Assembly (NCBI GenBank): GCA_012965445.1
Contig: DTSJ01000481.1
Coordinates: 1-6,406 of the forward strand
Length of the DNA: 6,406 nucleotides
Direction of reading: 5' to 3'
Origin: Candidatus Hydrogenedentota bacterium
GTDB lineage: Bacteria > Hydrogenedentota > Hydrogenedentia > Hydrogenedentiales > GCA-2746185
Shown: positions 5,835 through 6,406 of the stretch, piece after piece
Layout of the letters: each line of letters opens with the position of its first letter
Position numbering within the stretch: the first letter of the stretch is position 1
Made by a program: the position numbers and the translations under genes
Notes under the pieces: model-generated
Databases searched by the model: none
The model's input: the letters and a program-made list of their open reading frames with translations, nothing else
What the model was told of the DNA's origin: nothing

Positions 5835-6173
5835 ATGTCACATAGTGATGAAAGACGGGGTCATCCACGGAGTCAGCGCGGGTTTCGGGTATCGGATGGT
5901 ACCAAAGAGGGCTTGATCAGCCATGTGGACAATATCAGCTGTAGCGGGGTGTTTTGCCACGCGCAGAAGCCGGTGCCGGAAATGACAAAGATGGGAATAG
6001 TCCTTGAGCTTCCTGAGCCTGTGGACAAGCGGGTTGAGGCGGAGGGGATTGTCGTGCGCTGTATTGCTGAAGAACCCACACATGATGAATTTCGTATTGC
6101 GATTCTATTCACGAAAGTCAGCCAATCGGATCAGGATGCTATCCTGACTTACGTGGAGCACGACCTGGACTAA
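5835..6173 (+). CDS. Stand-alone PilZ domain protein (predicted cyclic-di-GMP binding)
   Basis: This 112-residue soluble protein is essentially one PilZ domain, a family that binds cyclic di-GMP and relays the signal to motility, envelope or exopolysaccharide systems. Both ligand motifs are visible: RxxxR as RGHPR (residues 8-12) near the N-terminus, and the (D/N)xSxxG motif as NISCSG (33-38). The following stretch alternates hydrophobic residues as expected for the PilZ barrel (MGIVLELP, VEAEGIVVRC, FRIAILF). There is no signal peptide, membrane segment or attached effector domain, so it must act by contact with a partner that the window does not reveal. It is preceded by the inverted repeat at 5740-5804 and followed after 36 bp by a permease gene on the same strand; co-transcription with that gene is possible. 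Confidence 0.85.
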   Translation: MSHSDERRGHPRSQRGFRVSDGTKEGLISHVDNISCSGVFCHAQKPVPEMTKMGIVLELPEPVDKRVEAEGIVVRCIAEEPTHDEFRIAILFTKVSQSDQDAILTYVEHDLD

Positions 6174-6209
6174 ATTCTAATGGTTTTTTTCCTTCGGAAT
6201 TTCTGATCT

Positions 6210-6406
6210 GTGAGCACGTACAAACAACATCATCTTCGTAATCTGGATCGTAGTCTCCTGATCGTTTGTTTTACGGTGCTGGGTATTACGATTGTCTATC
6301 CGAGTGTACGGCTTTTGTTGGAAGCACTGCCGGCTTGGCAGTGGGACCTGATTCTTAAAGGCTCCGGACGCGAGGCGATTATCAATACACTTGGGATGTG
6401 CGTAGC
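6210..6406 (+). CDS. ABC transporter permease, N-terminus (3' partial), possibly ferric iron type
   Basis: The frame is open from GTG at 6210 to the window end, giving 65 codons that start MSTYKQHHLRNLD. TGA lies in frame at 6204-6206, so GTG 6210 is the most upstream possible start; the ribosome site is weak (GGA at 6197-6199). A basic N-terminus is followed by a membrane segment at about residues 17-37 (LLIVCFTVLGITIVYPSVR) and then EAIINTLGMCVA at about 54-65. The NTL element before a second hydrophobic stretch is typical of binding-protein-dependent transport permeases, and the YPSVRLLLEAL beginning recalls ferric iron (FbpB-type) permeases. The permease call is reasonable; the substrate is a guess because the EAA loop and the rest of the transporter lie outside the window. 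Confidence 0.6.
   Translation, partial: MSTYKQHHLRNLDRSLLIVCFTVLGITIVYPSVRLLLEALPAWQWDLILKGSGREAIINTLGMCV

Noticed and set aside
6174..6200. Intrinsic terminator after the PilZ gene (run of seven T at 6184-6190)
   Set aside because: No stable GC-rich hairpin precedes the T run; the only stem nearby, TTCC-TTC-GGAA, lies after it and has four pairs.

Overview
The window reads as chromosomal DNA of a Gram-negative, probably free-living heterotrophic bacterium. It encodes a LolD-type lipoprotein-sorting ATPase, a predicted outer-membrane beta-barrel, and a signal-peptide-bearing periplasmic domain fused to an inner-membrane transporter. The kelch/sodium-symporter fusion next to a sialic acid aldolase recalls planctomycete-like (PVC-type) genomes. 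That placement is an inference from gene content and is not firm. No rRNA, tRNA, CRISPR array or insertion sequence was recognised.

Layout. (a) 1-634, plus strand: the 3' part of a lolD-like ABC ATPase gene, cut by the left window edge. (b) 645-1361, minus strand: a metallo-beta-lactamase-fold hydrolase, convergent with lolD across only 10 bp. (c) 1432-3990, minus strand: an 852-residue fusion of a signal peptide, a six-bladed kelch propeller of the sialate mutarotase (NanM) type, and a sodium:solute symporter. The hydrolase gene lies 70 bp downstream on the same strand, so the two may be co-transcribed. (d) 3991-4116: a divergent promoter region with an AT-rich core and a small inverted repeat. 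(e) 4117-5010, plus strand: N-acetylneuraminate lyase (NanA). (f) 5119-5706, plus strand: a PagL-like outer-membrane protein behind its own candidate promoter. (g) 5707-5834: an intergenic region holding a long imperfect inverted repeat. (h) 5835-6173, plus strand: a stand-alone PilZ domain protein. (i) 6210 to the right edge, plus strand: the N-terminus of an ABC transporter permease, possibly of the ferric iron type.

How the genes fit together. Regions (c) to (e) form a compact sialic acid uptake and cleavage module. The periplasmic propeller is predicted to interconvert sialic acid anomers, the attached symporter to import the sugar with sodium, and NanA to split it into pyruvate and N-acetylmannosamine. 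The enzymes for the next steps (NanK, NanE, NagA, NagB) and a sialidase are not in the window. The hydrolase in (b) may act on a modified or lactonised substrate of the same pathway, but nothing in its sequence proves this. LolD, the PagL-like protein, the PilZ protein and the permease look like unrelated neighbours.

The most interesting item is the single-chain mutarotase-symporter fusion and its divergent control region. The PagL-like protein (active-site glutamate replaced) and the inverted repeat at 5740-5804 come next.
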